Positions 8,623 through 17,168 of a stretch of DNA of 64,000 nt are shown here, piece after piece. Source of the DNA: Micromonospora terminaliae (GTDB lineage Bacteria > Actinomycetota > Actinomycetes > Mycobacteriales > Micromonosporaceae); the NCBI RefSeq assembly GCF_009671205.1, contig NZ_CP045309.1, positions 4,030,001 through 4,094,000 on the forward strand. The letters are read 5' to 3'. The notes beneath the pieces are model-generated. The model ran no database searches. It was given only the letters and a program-made list of their open reading frames with translations, and had not been told where the DNA came from. Every line of letters starts with the position of its first letter. The stretch's first letter is position 1. The position numbers and the translations under genes are program-made.

Positions 8623-8741
8623 GGCGTCCCGGGCACATGGGCCGGGGTGTCCCGACCACCCGGGCGGTTCCGCCGGCGTACCCGGGTCACGCCGGTGTCC
8701 CGGCCGGCCGGTGCCGGTGTCCCTGGCGGCCGGGACACCGG
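8623..8741. promoter_or_regulatory. GTGTCCC motif array and 15-bp inverted repeat between divergent genes
   Basis: GGTGTCCC occurs at 8646-8653, 8694-8701 and 8716-8723, and inverted as GGGACACC at 8732-8739. Perfect 15-bp arms (CCGGTGTCCCGGCCG) at 8692-8706 and 8727-8741 could form a hairpin or a double operator. The array fills the space between the membrane-protein start (8562) and the flavoprotein start (8788), which favours regulator binding over termination. Confidence 0.5.
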
Positions 8742-8787
8742 GCCGCCCACCGTGGAGCGGCCACACCGATGCCGAGGGAGGCCACCG

Positions 8788-9945
8788 ATGGCGCACGACC
8801 TGCTGACCGCCGTACGCGAGCTCACGCCCGAGCTGACGGCGCGGGCCGCCGAGATCGAGCAGGCCCGGGAGCTGCCCGCCGACCTGCTCGACCGGCTCCG
8901 CGCCGCGGGCTGCTTCCGGATGTTCGTGCCGCGCAGCCACGGCGGGTACGAGCTGGACCTGCGCACCGGCATGGCGGTGCTGGAGACCCTGGCCCGGGCC
9001 GATGGTTCGACCGGCTGGACGGTGATGATCGGTGCCGAGACGCCGCACCTGCTGGCCCTGCTGTCGCGGGAGCGGTTCGACAAGCTCTACGCGGCCGGCC
9101 CGGACGTCGTGGTGGCTGGTGGCTTCGCCCCGCAGGGCCGGGCCGAGCTGGCCGACGGCGGCTTCCAGGTCAGCGGGCGCTGGGCGTTCGCCAGCGGATC
9201 CCGGCACGCCGACTGGATCTTCGGCAACTGCCTCGTCACCGCCGACGGGCAGCCGCTGCAGGGCGCGGACGGCGGCCCCCCGGAGACCCGCTCGATGCTG
9301 TTCCCGGCCGAGCGGGTGACGGTGGTGGACACCTGGCATGTGCTGGGCCTGCGCGGCACCGGCAGCCACGACGTGGTGGTCGACTCGGACTTCTGCCCGG
9401 CGGAGGCGAGCTTCGACCTGTTCACCGGCGCGCCGTGCCTGCCCGGGCCCGGGTTCGTGGCGCCCCTGGCGCAGTTCGTCCTGCACCTCGGCGCCGTGGC
9501 GGTCGGCATCGCGCAGGGCGCCCTGGACGACATGACCGCGCTGCTCACCGGCGACCGGCAGCGGCTCTACGCACGGCAGCCCCTCGCCGACTCCCCTTCC
9601 TTCCGGATCCACCTGGGCCGGGCCGACCTGAACGTACGCGCCGCCCGGACCCTCCTCGCCGACCTCGCCGACGAGCTCTGGGCGGCCTGCGCCCGCGACC
9701 CGGAGCGCATCCCGGCCCTGCAACCGACCATCTCCGCGGCGCTGCCCTGGGTCACCGAACAGGCGATCGACGCCGTGGCCACCTGCTACCGGGCGGCCGG
9801 CGGCGGCGCGGCCCGCGACTCGTCCCCGCTCCAGCGCCGGTTCCGGGACATCCACACGTTCGCGCAGCACGCGGCCGCCGCCGAGGGCTGGCTGGGCAAC
9901 AACGGCGCCCAGCTACTGGGCCGGCCGGTGACCCTGGCGTACTGA
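8788..9945 (+). CDS. Acyl-CoA dehydrogenase-like flavin monooxygenase
   Basis: 385 aa of the acyl-CoA dehydrogenase superfamily, HsaA/DszC/HpaB-like branch. It shows an N-terminal helical domain with LRAAGCFRMFVPRSHGGYEL, the middle beta domain with GFAPQGRAELADGGFQVSGRW and RWAFASGSRHADW, and a C-terminal helical domain ending GNNGAQLLGRP. Members of this branch are reduced-flavin-dependent hydroxylases that need a separate flavin reductase, which is not seen next door. The ATG at 8788 has GAGGGAGG upstream. The substrate is unknown. Confidence 0.82.
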   Translation: MAHDLLTAVRELTPELTARAAEIEQARELPADLLDRLRAAGCFRMFVPRSHGGYELDLRTGMAVLETLARADGSTGWTVMIGAETPHLLALLSRERFDKLYAAGPDVVVAGGFAPQGRAELADGGFQVSGRWAFASGSRHADWIFGNCLVTADGQPLQGADGGPPETRSMLFPAERVTVVDTWHVLGLRGTGSHDVVVDSDFCPAEASFDLFTGAPCLPGPGFVAPLAQFVLHLGAVAVGIAQGALDDMTALLTGDRQRLYARQPLADSPSFRIHLGRADLNVRAARTLLADLADELWAACARDPERIPALQPTISAALPWVTEQAIDAVATCYRAAGGGAARDSSPLQRRFRDIHTFAQHAAAAEGWLGNNGAQLLGRPVTLAY

Positions 9946-9990
9946 CATCTGTCGTGGTCTTCGAGGGCGCCCCGGCCCGGCCGCTTCCGG

Positions 9991-10383
9991 TCACCGTGTC
10001 GCCCGGCGCCGGCGTAGCCAGCCGGTGCCGCCACTGACCACCGTCGCGCCGATGGCGGTGCCGATGGCGACCAGCGCCGCCCCCACGGCCCAGAGCCCGG
10101 TGTCGTCCGTGGACGCCGCCCGCGCCGCCCAGGCCGCCGTGAAGGTCACCGTCAGCACCGGCGCCACCAGCCACGGACTCCAGAACCAGCCGCCCACGGC
10201 GGCGATCACGATCAGGGTGAGCACGGCGGCGGCGACCTGCCAGACCGCGTACGGGCCGCTGGTCGCGCCGGTCTCCGGGTCGACGGTGTAGCCCGACTCC
10301 CAGCCCAGCCAGGCCCACCAGGCCCCGACCGTCGCCGCTGCCAGGAGGAGACCGCCGAGCAGGGTATGCGCCGTCTTCGTCAC
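9991..10383 (-). CDS. Small membrane protein, four hydrophobic segments
   Basis: 130 aa starting at GTG 10383 (VTKTAHTLLGGLLL), with AGGATC upstream. Four hydrophobic stretches alternate with short loops, and the C-terminus is Arg-rich (GWLRRRRATR). The gene is convergent with the flavoprotein gene (45-bp gap). No family is recognised. Confidence 0.6.
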   Translation of the reverse strand: MTKTAHTLLGGLLLAAATVGAWWAWLGWESGYTVDPETGATSGPYAVWQVAAAVLTLIVIAAVGGWFWSPWLVAPVLTVTFTAAWAARAASTDDTGLWAVGAALVAIGTAIGATVVSGGTGWLRRRRATR

Positions 10384-10445
10384 GGCCCGATCCTGCCGGG
10401 TCGCGGAGCCGGACGGATGAGCATCCGTACTCGGGTGGTGGTTCG

Positions 10446-11039
10446 CTACGGCGGCACGACCCGCACCCCGGGCCATCGCCTGCCCGGCTCGTGACGCGCG
10501 AGGCGTGCGCGGGACTGCTCGACCGTGACCCGCCGGGGGTTGCGCCGCCACACCCCGTCGAGCAGGTCGTCCAGCCCGACCGGGGCACAGACGTGCAGCG
10601 TCCCGGCGGCATCGAGACGCACCGCCACGGAGGTCGCGGTCTCCGGCCAGGTGGCCACCGCCTCGGCCACGGAACGGAGCGCGCCGACCGGGCCGGTGCC
10701 GAACACGCTCTCGTACCAGGTGTGCACGGCGGCCTGATTGGTCGCCTCCCACGGGACCGCCGGTTCGTGACGGCGCAGCAGGTCGGTCGCCGCGAGGTCA
10801 GCGCTCCGCCCGAGATCGTGGAGATCGAAGAACGCGACGTCGACGTCCCGCACGGCCCGCGGGTCGAAGCCGTCGCCGTACCGCCTGCCCCAGACCAGAT
10901 CCCGGAGGACGCCCGCGCCCACCCAGGCGTCCGGCAGACCCGCGTCCCGCACGACCGTCAGCACCCCGAGAAGCCATGGACACGCCGCGATCAGCTCGGC
11001 CAGCTCGGCCGGCCGGGGCCCGCTCGGCTCGGTGTTCAT
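10446..11039 (-). CDS. Nucleotidyltransferase-family protein (NTP_transf_6 / DUF925 type)
   Basis: 197 aa. The stretch AWVGAGVLRDLVWGRRYG, followed by VRDVDVAFFDL, is the signature of the PF06042-type nucleotidyltransferase-like family, with the D-x-D pair in the position of metal-binding acids. The middle motif EATNQAAVHTWYE is also family-typical. The biochemical role of this family is not established. ATG 11039 has GGGAGGA upstream. It lies 31 bp after a methyltransferase gene on the same strand and may be co-transcribed with it. Confidence 0.78.
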   Translation of the reverse strand: MNTEPSGPRPAELAELIAACPWLLGVLTVVRDAGLPDAWVGAGVLRDLVWGRRYGDGFDPRAVRDVDVAFFDLHDLGRSADLAATDLLRRHEPAVPWEATNQAAVHTWYESVFGTGPVGALRSVAEAVATWPETATSVAVRLDAAGTLHVCAPVGLDDLLDGVWRRNPRRVTVEQSRARLARHEPGRRWPGVRVVPP

Positions 11040-11070
11040 GACATGGTCCTCCCGGGAACGGCCTCGCGGA

Positions 11071-11748
11071 TCACGGACGGGGCCGGCGCCAGATCGCTTC
11101 CCACTGGGTCCACTGCCCCGGCGCGGGTGGTGTCCGCTCGGTGCGATGAGCCCTGATCGGCAGCACCGCCGGCCACCCGTCGAACAGCTGCTGGAGTTCG
11201 TCCCCGCTGAAGAAGTGGATGTCGAGCCCGTTCTTCGCGCCGGCGGTGTAGCTGACGCTGAACCCTCCGTCGGCACCGCGCTCGGTGACCTCGTGAGCCG
11301 GCCACACGTCGGTGCCGGCCGCATTGACGCGGACGCACAGCAGGCCCCCGGGCTCGACTCGCCGCTGCGCGGCACGGATGTGCCGGTGCGCCTGGTCCCG
11401 GTTGCCGTGCTGGAACACCTGGATCCCGATCACGAGCGGCCAGGTCCGGCCGACCGGCAGGGACTCCAGGTCGCCGTGGCGGAGCCGGTCCGCCCGGTCG
11501 GGCCGGCGCCGGGCGAGCTGACGGACCGCCTCGGCGGAGACGTCCAGGCCCATGACGTCCAGGCCGCCGTCGACCAGAGGCAGGAGATTACGGCCGTTGC
11601 CGCAGCCGACGTACAGGCCGGAGTCGATGCCCTCCCGGGCGGCGGCCGCGAGGATGTCGTCGACGAACGCCACGGGCGGCTCGCCGGCGTACCGGCCCCG
11701 CCGGTATTCCTCGTTCCATGCGTCAGAAGCAGTCGGCAGCACACCCAT
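11071..11748 (-). CDS. Class I SAM-dependent methyltransferase
   Basis: 225 aa. The SAM-binding motif I is LYVGCGNGRNLLPL at about residue 45, followed by motif II acidic DVMGLDVSAEAV and a motif around IGIQVFQHGNRDQA. This resembles TehB/UbiE-like small-molecule methyltransferases. The start at ATG 11748 removes a spurious N-terminal extension to 11832. The substrate is not predictable. Confidence 0.8.
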   Translation of the reverse strand: MGVLPTASDAWNEEYRRGRYAGEPPVAFVDDILAAAAREGIDSGLYVGCGNGRNLLPLVDGGLDVMGLDVSAEAVRQLARRRPDRADRLRHGDLESLPVGRTWPLVIGIQVFQHGNRDQAHRHIRAAQRRVEPGGLLCVRVNAAGTDVWPAHEVTERGADGGFSVSYTAGAKNGLDIHFFSGDELQQLFDGWPAVLPIRAHRTERTPPAPGQWTQWEAIWRRPRP

Positions 11749-11788
11749 CACGCCAGGCTGGCAGACGACCGGCGTCTGCGCGACCCGC

Positions 11789-12232
11789 TCACTCCATCGT
11801 CCACTTGATCTGCGGCGGCCGGACCCGGGCACACAGCGGCCCGCCGTCCGCGCCGGTCAACCCGAGCCGGCCGACCAGCACACCGGCGCCGTCGTGTCCC
11901 GTGCGGAGCAGCCCGGTGGGGATGTCACCGAACATCAGCTTGGCCCGCCGGAACATCTCGAACCGGCCGTCCGTCACCGCGCCCCAGCTCAGATAGAGGA
12001 ACCGCGCGCCGGGCCGCCCGTGCACCCACGGCCCGCCGACGTCGAGCAGCCCGTCCACCTCGCGGGTGGTGACCTCGACCTGCCAGGCCGCTTCCCGCGC
12101 GTCCGCAGGGATCCGGTCGACCACCTCGGCCCTGCGCTGCATGCCCACGTGCACGTTGCGCAGCCGCAGCAGGTCGGCCTCGGCGCCGCCGCGCCGCCCC
12201 GGCAGGTCGCTGCCCTCGATCCGGATCAGCAT
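11789..12232 (-). CDS. DUF5990-like protein
   Basis: 147 aa starting MLIRIEGSDLPGR. The motifs RNVHVGMQRRAEVVDRIP and HGRPGARFLYLSWG, plus FEMFRRAKLMFGD, fit what I remember of the DUF5990 family common in actinomycetes. The function is unknown. It sits 40 bp upstream of the methyltransferase on the same strand. Confidence 0.65.
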   Translation of the reverse strand: MLIRIEGSDLPGRRGGAEADLLRLRNVHVGMQRRAEVVDRIPADAREAAWQVEVTTREVDGLLDVGGPWVHGRPGARFLYLSWGAVTDGRFEMFRRAKLMFGDIPTGLLRTGHDGAGVLVGRLGLTGADGGPLCARVRPPQIKWTME

Positions 12233-12287
12233 CCCCCGACTCTAGGGCCGGCACCGACGCTTCCGCCCTCCGTGTGGTGGCCGTCCT

Positions 12288-12581
12288 CTAGCCGGCCCGG
12301 TCCTCGTGCGGGACGGACACGAAGCCGTCACTCCACTCGTCCCGGTCCAGGGTGTGGTGGGCGATGAAGAAGCAGTCGGGCTCGTCGCGGAAGCCCGGCA
12401 ACGTCCGGGCCCGCGCGATGCGGTCCCGCGCTCGCCCCTCCGACGAGTACGCCCCCAGGAGCTTGAGATCGTCGCCGTCCTCCTCGTCCCAGACCAGCTC
12501 GCCGGCCTCGTCGCGATGCGTCGTCGGCCGCCCGTCGCGCCAGCGGGCATGGCGGACGTGCCAGAGCAGGAAGACCTCCAT
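12288..12581 (-). CDS. Small conserved protein, DUF7336-like
   Basis: 97 aa beginning MEVFLLWHVRHA, with DLKLLGAYSSEGRARDRI in the middle and TLDRDEWSDGFVSV at the end. This pattern is shared by small actinobacterial proteins of unknown role that pair with immunity-like genes. The gene is divergent from the small membrane protein at 12635. Confidence 0.6.
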   Translation of the reverse strand: MEVFLLWHVRHARWRDGRPTTHRDEAGELVWDEEDGDDLKLLGAYSSEGRARDRIARARTLPGFRDEPDCFFIAHHTLDRDEWSDGFVSVPHEDRAG

Positions 12582-12634
12582 GCGGCGGACGCTACCGACC
12601 GGCGAGCTGGCACGCGGGCCGTAGCGTCGATGGC

Positions 12635-12844
12635 ATGAGGGCGATGGTGGTGACTCTCGTGGTGTTCGTGGCGCTGCTCATCGCGGTGATCGGCTACGTG
12701 AGCTGGCGAGACCGGAACCGGCGCTCGTCCCTCGAGGACTCGATGGCGGTACGCAACGACAGGGCCGATCAGGCCCGGCACGAGGCGGAGCGTCACTTCG
12801 CGCAGGGTGAGGCGGCGAGACACCGCACTCCGGACGGCACCTGA
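12635..12844 (+). CDS. Small single-pass membrane protein
   Basis: 69 aa: one hydrophobic helix (about residues 4-24) followed by a charged, probably cytoplasmic tail (YVSWRDRNRRSSLED). A -10-like TAGCGT at 12622-12627 ends seven bases before the ATG, suggesting a leaderless message. No family is recognised. Confidence 0.5.
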   Translation: MRAMVVTLVVFVALLIAVIGYVSWRDRNRRSSLEDSMAVRNDRADQARHEAERHFAQGEAARHRTPDGT

Positions 12845-12895
12845 CGGAACCGGTGCGAGCAGGGCCGGCACCCGCCGCTGACGTACGCTGCGCAG

Positions 12896-13376
12896 GTGAC
12901 CACGGGCCGGACGGTCGCCGCCGTCTCCGTCGGAGTGATCGTCGCCGTGCTCGCCGGCTGCGGAGCTGTGGTCATCGGCTGCGCCGGCTTCTGGGTCGTC
13001 TCCGGTCCGGTGAACTACCGCGGCTGCGGCACCGAGCGCCCCGCCGGCATCACGGCGGCCGAGGTCTCGGGCTCCTACGTGACGGAGGACGGCGGGCGGC
13101 TGGAGTTGCGTCCGGGCGGCACCCTCACCGCCAGCGGTCTGGACAACTCCGGCGATGTCGAGTCGCGCCCGTCGTTGTCCGGTCCGGGGACGTGGTCACT
13201 TCAACCCGTCGGACAACAAGTTTGGTGACCTCGACGTGTCCTTAACGTCCCCGCCCGGGTACAGCGGTGGCTACAGCACCCACCTCGACATCTCCGGCAG
13301 CCGCAGCGATCCCTGGCTGTACTGGTACGTCGGAGATCCCGACAGCTGCGTCCTCTACCGATTCAACCGGTTCTGA
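12896..13376 (+). pseudogene. Membrane-anchored secreted protein interrupted by a +1 frameshift
   Basis: The reading frame from GTG 12896 encodes an N-terminal hydrophobic segment with a lipobox-like VLAGC, then a domain up to GPGTW, and hits a stop at 13226-13228. The frame beginning about 13197 continues naturally as HFNPSDNKFGDLDVSL and ends PDSCVLYRFNRF-stop at 13376. Removing one T at about 13196 (gtggtcac) restores a single roughly 160-aa protein. It is therefore either a real disruption or a sequencing error. The family is not recognised. A leaderless-type -10 TACGCT lies at 12884-12889. Confidence 0.7.
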
Positions 13377-13654
13377 CCACTACGCCCGCAGCAGCATCCG
13401 TAGCAACGAAGGCTGCGCGTCGCCGCCACGGTGGCTGACCGGAGGGTGCCTGCTGCGGCGGGCGGGGGGCGGGTCGCGGTGTCCGATATTCAGTCCCGGG
13501 ATCGCTCCGGGGACCTACCCGTGCCCGCCCCCCATTGCCGCGCTGTCCCCCGTGAGGGTGCTCTGACCGGCCAACTGCGGCGCACCGTAACAGCCGGCTG
13601 CGACATCGCGTTTCGGTCCCTCATCGACGGGCAGCGACGCCTTTATCCTATCGC
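13377..13654. other. Intergenic stretch without a convincing gene
   Basis: Between the frameshifted gene and the PadR gene I see no ORF with a credible start or a recognisable product. Short open frames here have no ribosome site and atypical composition. The last 20 bases hold the PadR promoter. Confidence 0.5.
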
Positions 13655-13660
13655 TAGAAT
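13655..13660 (+). promoter_or_regulatory. -10 box of the PadR gene, leaderless
   Basis: TAGAAT is followed after six bases by the GTG start at 13667, the spacing expected for transcription beginning at the start codon. The surrounding CTATCGCTAG is nearly self-complementary and could be a PadR autoregulatory site. No strong -35 box is visible. Confidence 0.5.
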
Positions 13661-13666
13661 GCTGGC

Positions 13667-14200
13667 GTGGAGTTGACCGCGAACGAGCTCACCGTGCTGG
13701 GCCTGGTCATCGAGCGCCCGCAGCACGGCTACGACCTGGAGCAGGTGATCGAGCAGCGCGGCATTCGCCAGTGGACCGACATCGGGTTCTCCTCGATCTA
13801 CTACCTGCTCGCCAAGCTGGAGACGCGCGGCCTGCTCCACGTCCCGCACGCTCCCGCCGCCGCGAAGTCCCGCCGCGTCTTCCACGCCACCGCCAGAGGC
13901 CGCGAGGTTGCGGCGCGCACCACGCTGACCCTGATCGCTGAGGCACGGCCGGTCCCGCACCCGCTGCTGGTCGGCCTGGCCAACCTGCCACTGCTCTCGC
14001 CACGGGAGTACGCGCAGGCGCTGCGCAGCCGGTTGGCGCAGGTCGAAGCCCGCCTCGCAGCGGTCGAGGCAGCGCAGCAGTCACCGGTTCCCCTCCCGCT
14101 GGCGGCGCGTGAGGTGTTCTCGTACTCGCTGAGCCTGCTGCACGCAGAGCGGCAGTGGCTCACCACCCGAGCCGAGGTACTCGATGACGAACAAGATTGA
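13667..14200 (+). CDS. PadR-family transcriptional regulator
   Basis: 177 aa. The N-terminal PadR winged helix includes LTVLGLVIERPQHGYDLEQ and SSIYYLLAKLETRGLL, then a C-terminal helical dimerisation region of the Vir_act_alpha_C type (REVFSYSLSLLHAERQWLTT). It overlaps the next gene by 17 bp. PadR-GyrI-like pairs are common, and the second protein is probably a small-molecule binder working with the regulator. Confidence 0.88.
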   Translation: MELTANELTVLGLVIERPQHGYDLEQVIEQRGIRQWTDIGFSSIYYLLAKLETRGLLHVPHAPAAAKSRRVFHATARGREVAARTTLTLIAEARPVPHPLLVGLANLPLLSPREYAQALRSRLAQVEARLAAVEAAQQSPVPLPLAAREVFSYSLSLLHAERQWLTTRAEVLDDEQD

Positions 14201-14819
14201 CTTCAAGAAGACCTTCGACACCTACCGGGCGGTACGAGGCCGGTTCCGGATCGTCGACGTGCCCGACATGCAGTACCTCATGATCGATGGCCGCGGCGAT
14301 CCCAACACGTCGCCCGCCTTCACCACGGCGGTCGAAGCGCTCTATCCGGTGGCGTACAAGCTGAAGTTCGCCAGCAAGGCGGACCTGGGGCGCGACTACG
14401 TCGTTCCGCCCCTGGAAGGTCTGTGGTGGGCCGAGGACATGGATTCCTTCACGGCGGCGCGGGACAAGTCGCGGTGGAACTGGACCCTGCTGCTCATGGT
14501 CCCGGACTGGACCGACCAGGCCATGTTCACCACCGCCGTCGCCCAGGCCGGGGCGAAGAACCGGTCAGCGGGTCTCGATGACGTCCGCCTGGAGACCCTG
14601 TCCGAGGGGCGGTGCGTGCAGACACTGCACGTCGGCTCCTTCGACGACGAGGCCGGCGTCCTCGCGCAGATGCATCACGAGTTCATCCCCGGACAGGGAC
14701 TCCGGATGGTCGGCCGTCACCACGAGATCTATCTCAGCGACTTCCGCAGGGTCGCCCCCGACAAGCAGCGCACCATTCTCCGGCAGCCCGTCACCACCGC
14801 CGCCGCGGTCGCCGGGTAG
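14184..14819 (+). CDS. GyrI-like small-molecule-binding protein
   Basis: 211 aa. DVPDMQYLMIDGRGDPNTSPAFTTAV and the later VQTLHVGSFDDEAGVLAQM and FIPGQGLRMVGRHHEIYLSD are characteristic of the GyrI-like family (DUF/COG4832 type). These bind hydrophobic ligands through a SHV fold. The gene overlaps the PadR gene, so the two are co-expressed. The ligand is unknown. Confidence 0.85.
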   Translation: MTNKIDFKKTFDTYRAVRGRFRIVDVPDMQYLMIDGRGDPNTSPAFTTAVEALYPVAYKLKFASKADLGRDYVVPPLEGLWWAEDMDSFTAARDKSRWNWTLLLMVPDWTDQAMFTTAVAQAGAKNRSAGLDDVRLETLSEGRCVQTLHVGSFDDEAGVLAQMHHEFIPGQGLRMVGRHHEIYLSDFRRVAPDKQRTILRQPVTTAAAVAG

Positions 14820-14871
14820 TCAGGCGCTGCGTGTGCAACGGGACTGGCAGCCTGGACCTACCATCCTGCGC

Positions 14872-15354
14872 ATGAACGCGTCGCGGGTCCGCCTGCTCAG
14901 CTGCCTCGTCATGCCGCTGCTGGCGGCCTGCGGCACCGACTCCTCCGGCGTGGTGACGGCGGCACCGGTGAGTTACCGCTGCTGCGAGGCGCAGGACATC
15001 GAAAGGCCGTACCAGCCTGGCCAGACCCTGACTGTGCACTGGACGGTCGAGTCCCCGGACGGGCCGGGCGGAGGCCACCCGCAGGTCGAGTTGACCGCGC
15101 GCCTGACGGGTCCGTTCGCCACCGTGAGCGACCTCAAGGCCGCGACAGAAGCCAACCCGAACGCGCCGGGGCCGGTCACCTTCGCGGCTGCACCGGTCCG
15201 GCCATCGGGCCTGCCCGACGAACGTCCCGTCAGTTCCGTCGTGATCGGTCCCGACGCCAGGCCGGGTTACTACAACCTGGTCACCTCCGTGGTCGATGGC
15301 GGCAACACGGCGAGCGGCGGCGGCAGCATCGTCCGGGTGGTGCCCCGGCCCTGA
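14872..15354 (+). CDS. Putative lipoprotein
   Basis: 160 aa with a type II signal peptide: MNASRVRLLSCLVMPLLAAC, the lipobox LLAAC giving Cys20 as the lipidated residue. The mature part is probably a single beta-rich domain (TLTVHWTVESPDGPGG...) and has no named family that I recognise. It is the last gene before the island's left junction. A -10-like TACCAT at 14859-14864 suggests a leaderless message. Confidence 0.7.
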   Translation: MNASRVRLLSCLVMPLLAACGTDSSGVVTAAPVSYRCCEAQDIERPYQPGQTLTVHWTVESPDGPGGGHPQVELTARLTGPFATVSDLKAATEANPNAPGPVTFAAAPVRPSGLPDERPVSSVVIGPDARPGYYNLVTSVVDGGNTASGGGSIVRVVPRP

Positions 15355-15487
15355 GCGTCCTGGCTCGCCTCACACTTCAGGCGAACGGGCTGGACCAGCT
15401 CTGCCCATGCCTCAGACAGGCGCCCAGGGCGTCGGCTCGGATCTCGACGCCGTCCCCCGGCACCATGCCTTGACCAGGATGTTTCCG

Positions 15488-15533
15488 TGGTGGGGCGGGC
15501 GGGGTTCGAACCCGCGACCGAGGGATTATGAGT
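15488..15533 (-). repeat. Left attachment site (displaced tRNA 3' half)
   Basis: 46 bp identical to 23740-23785, running on the minus strand from the anticodon loop to the encoded CCA. The 5' half of the tRNA is absent and the sequence diverges immediately after 15533, so this is not a functional tRNA. It marks where the original tRNA 3' end was displaced by integration. Confidence 0.9.
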
Positions 15534-15737
15534 GGCCCTCGCGACGGAGACTGCGGCCACTAGCTGCAACTACAGCCACAGTCGAGGCGACTCCATAGCA
15601 CTACAACCACTTGAACCGCTCTCGCTTCGCACCACAAGCGGCACCACGCGGTCTATGCCGATCAGTCGATCCCGTGAGAACCTGAACGCCTGATGTGATC
15701 GCACGACTACCTGCGGCTACCCTCGCTGGAGGCGCGC

Positions 15738-16577
15738 ATGGCGCAGATGTCGCTCTTCGGTTCAAGCGAAGCCGGTCCTGGCCCGAAGCCGGCTGACGAC
15801 CGCACCGTTCGGCTACAGCTCCTGATCACGGTGAAAGCTGCACCGAACCCCTCAGAGAAGTACGGCGAGACCGTCTGCGTAGCGGGGCTGCGGACGGACG
15901 TTTTGAGACCGACGTGGGTGCGCCTCTACCCGATCAACTTCCGGCATCTCGATAGCGACGAGGCGTTCAAGAAGTACGACATCATCTCTGTCGATGCCAA
16001 ACCGGCGCGGCAGGATCAGCGGCGCGAGAGCTGGAAGCCGATCATGGACAGGATCCAGAAGGAGCGCCATCTCGACGGTTGGAGGTCGCGACAGCCATTG
16101 CTTGACCCGGCTGTCGAAGACTCGATGTGTCGCCTCAACCGCGACGCTCAGGAGCGCGCTGACGCGCAGTCGCTGGCACTCGTGCGTCCCAAGGAGGTTC
16201 GCGGTCTCAAGGTCACGCCGCACCCTGGCTGGACGGCTGACGAGCAGCGCAAGATCGAAGCTTACGCGAGTCAGCCGGACCTCTTCAGCGGACGTAGTAG
16301 GTCCCCGCTTCAGGCGCCCCGCTTCAAGGCGGCGTACCACTACCGCTGCCACGAACGCGGGTGCAACGGACACAAGCAGCACGTCATTGACTGGGAGCTG
16401 GTAGCGCTACAACGCCGGCTCGTCGGCTACTCGGATGCTGCACTACAGGAAGCGCTTGAGGCCAAGTTCCTGGGAGAGATGTGCGCGGCAAACCGTGAGG
16501 TCGCCTTCTACGTTGGCAACCAGGCCAAGCGCGTTCACGTCTTCAGCGTGCTGGGCGTGTACTGGCCGAAGCGATAG
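15738..16577 (+). CDS. Conserved protein of unknown function, putative zinc binding
   Basis: 279 aa. It begins MAQMSLFGSSE and contains a conserved-looking block VCVAGLRTDVLRPTWVRLYP then INFRHLD and a RRESWKP motif, with a later CHERGCNGHKQH that could bind zinc. GGAGG precedes the ATG by six bases. The product is not recognised. Its 3' end overlaps the convergent DUF488 gene by 35 bp, and similar proteins are, to my memory, often found beside DUF488 genes. A DNA- or RNA-related defence role is only inference from the island context. Confidence 0.7.
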   Translation: MAQMSLFGSSEAGPGPKPADDRTVRLQLLITVKAAPNPSEKYGETVCVAGLRTDVLRPTWVRLYPINFRHLDSDEAFKKYDIISVDAKPARQDQRRESWKPIMDRIQKERHLDGWRSRQPLLDPAVEDSMCRLNRDAQERADAQSLALVRPKEVRGLKVTPHPGWTADEQRKIEAYASQPDLFSGRSRSPLQAPRFKAAYHYRCHERGCNGHKQHVIDWELVALQRRLVGYSDAALQEALEAKFLGEMCAANREVAFYVGNQAKRVHVFSVLGVYWPKR

Positions 16578-17022
16578 GCATTCGGTCTTCGAGTGCGCGC
16601 ATCACGACCTGGCGGTGACACCGGCTCTCATCCGCCTCGAAACAGAGCAGCGCCACCAGCTCGCGTTGCGCCGTCTGGGCGAGCACGTCGAGCGCGGCCA
16701 AAGATTCAGGGTGGTGCAGCCGAGAGGCGTAAACCGCCCGCGCGGATCGCAACTCCTCAGGGTTGCCACCGAACCCAGGGCGGTTTTCCTTTGGGTTACC
16801 AAGCTCCCGCCGGTGCTCGTAAGCGATGCCATGCGCTGCGAGTGCCCCACAGAGGGCCGACTTGCTGAAGCCACGCTTGCGAGAGATCGGAGTCATCCGG
16901 ACATCGACTAGGCGCGCGACGCCCATGTCTGCGAGACCGGTCACGAACTCATCAATGGAGCGGCCCTCGTAGCCGACACCCAGGATACCGGCCCGGTGAC
17001 TCACAGCTAAGGTGACGCTCAT
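16543..17022 (-). CDS. DUF488-family protein
   Basis: 159 aa. The opening ILGVGYEGRSIDEFV, then RLVDVRMTPISRKRGFSK and the C-terminal LLCFEADESRCHRQVV (C-x7-CHR) are the DUF488 signature. The family has a conserved cysteine/histidine cluster but no settled biochemical function. It is convergent with, and overlaps, the upstream plus-strand gene, an arrangement that would couple their expression through antisense transcription. Confidence 0.85.
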   Translation of the reverse strand: MSVTLAVSHRAGILGVGYEGRSIDEFVTGLADMGVARLVDVRMTPISRKRGFSKSALCGALAAHGIAYEHRRELGNPKENRPGFGGNPEELRSARAVYASRLHHPESLAALDVLAQTAQRELVALLCFEADESRCHRQVVMRALEDRMPIASASTRPAR

Positions 17023-17168
17023 CGGGACACCCTTTCATGACTCGCCTGCCAAGACCATCGAGACGGCCAAGAAATGTGCCGCCCTGCACAGCTCCGAACG
17101 GAAACGACCGGGGAAGGCAACCGGAACGATCGGATGGAGCTGGCTGTGAGGTGCGTGCCGCTACAGGG

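Noticed and set aside
15488..15533. Possible second tRNA gene
   Set aside because: Only the 3' half is present; the 5' half diverges right after the shared 46 bp. It is an attachment-site remnant.
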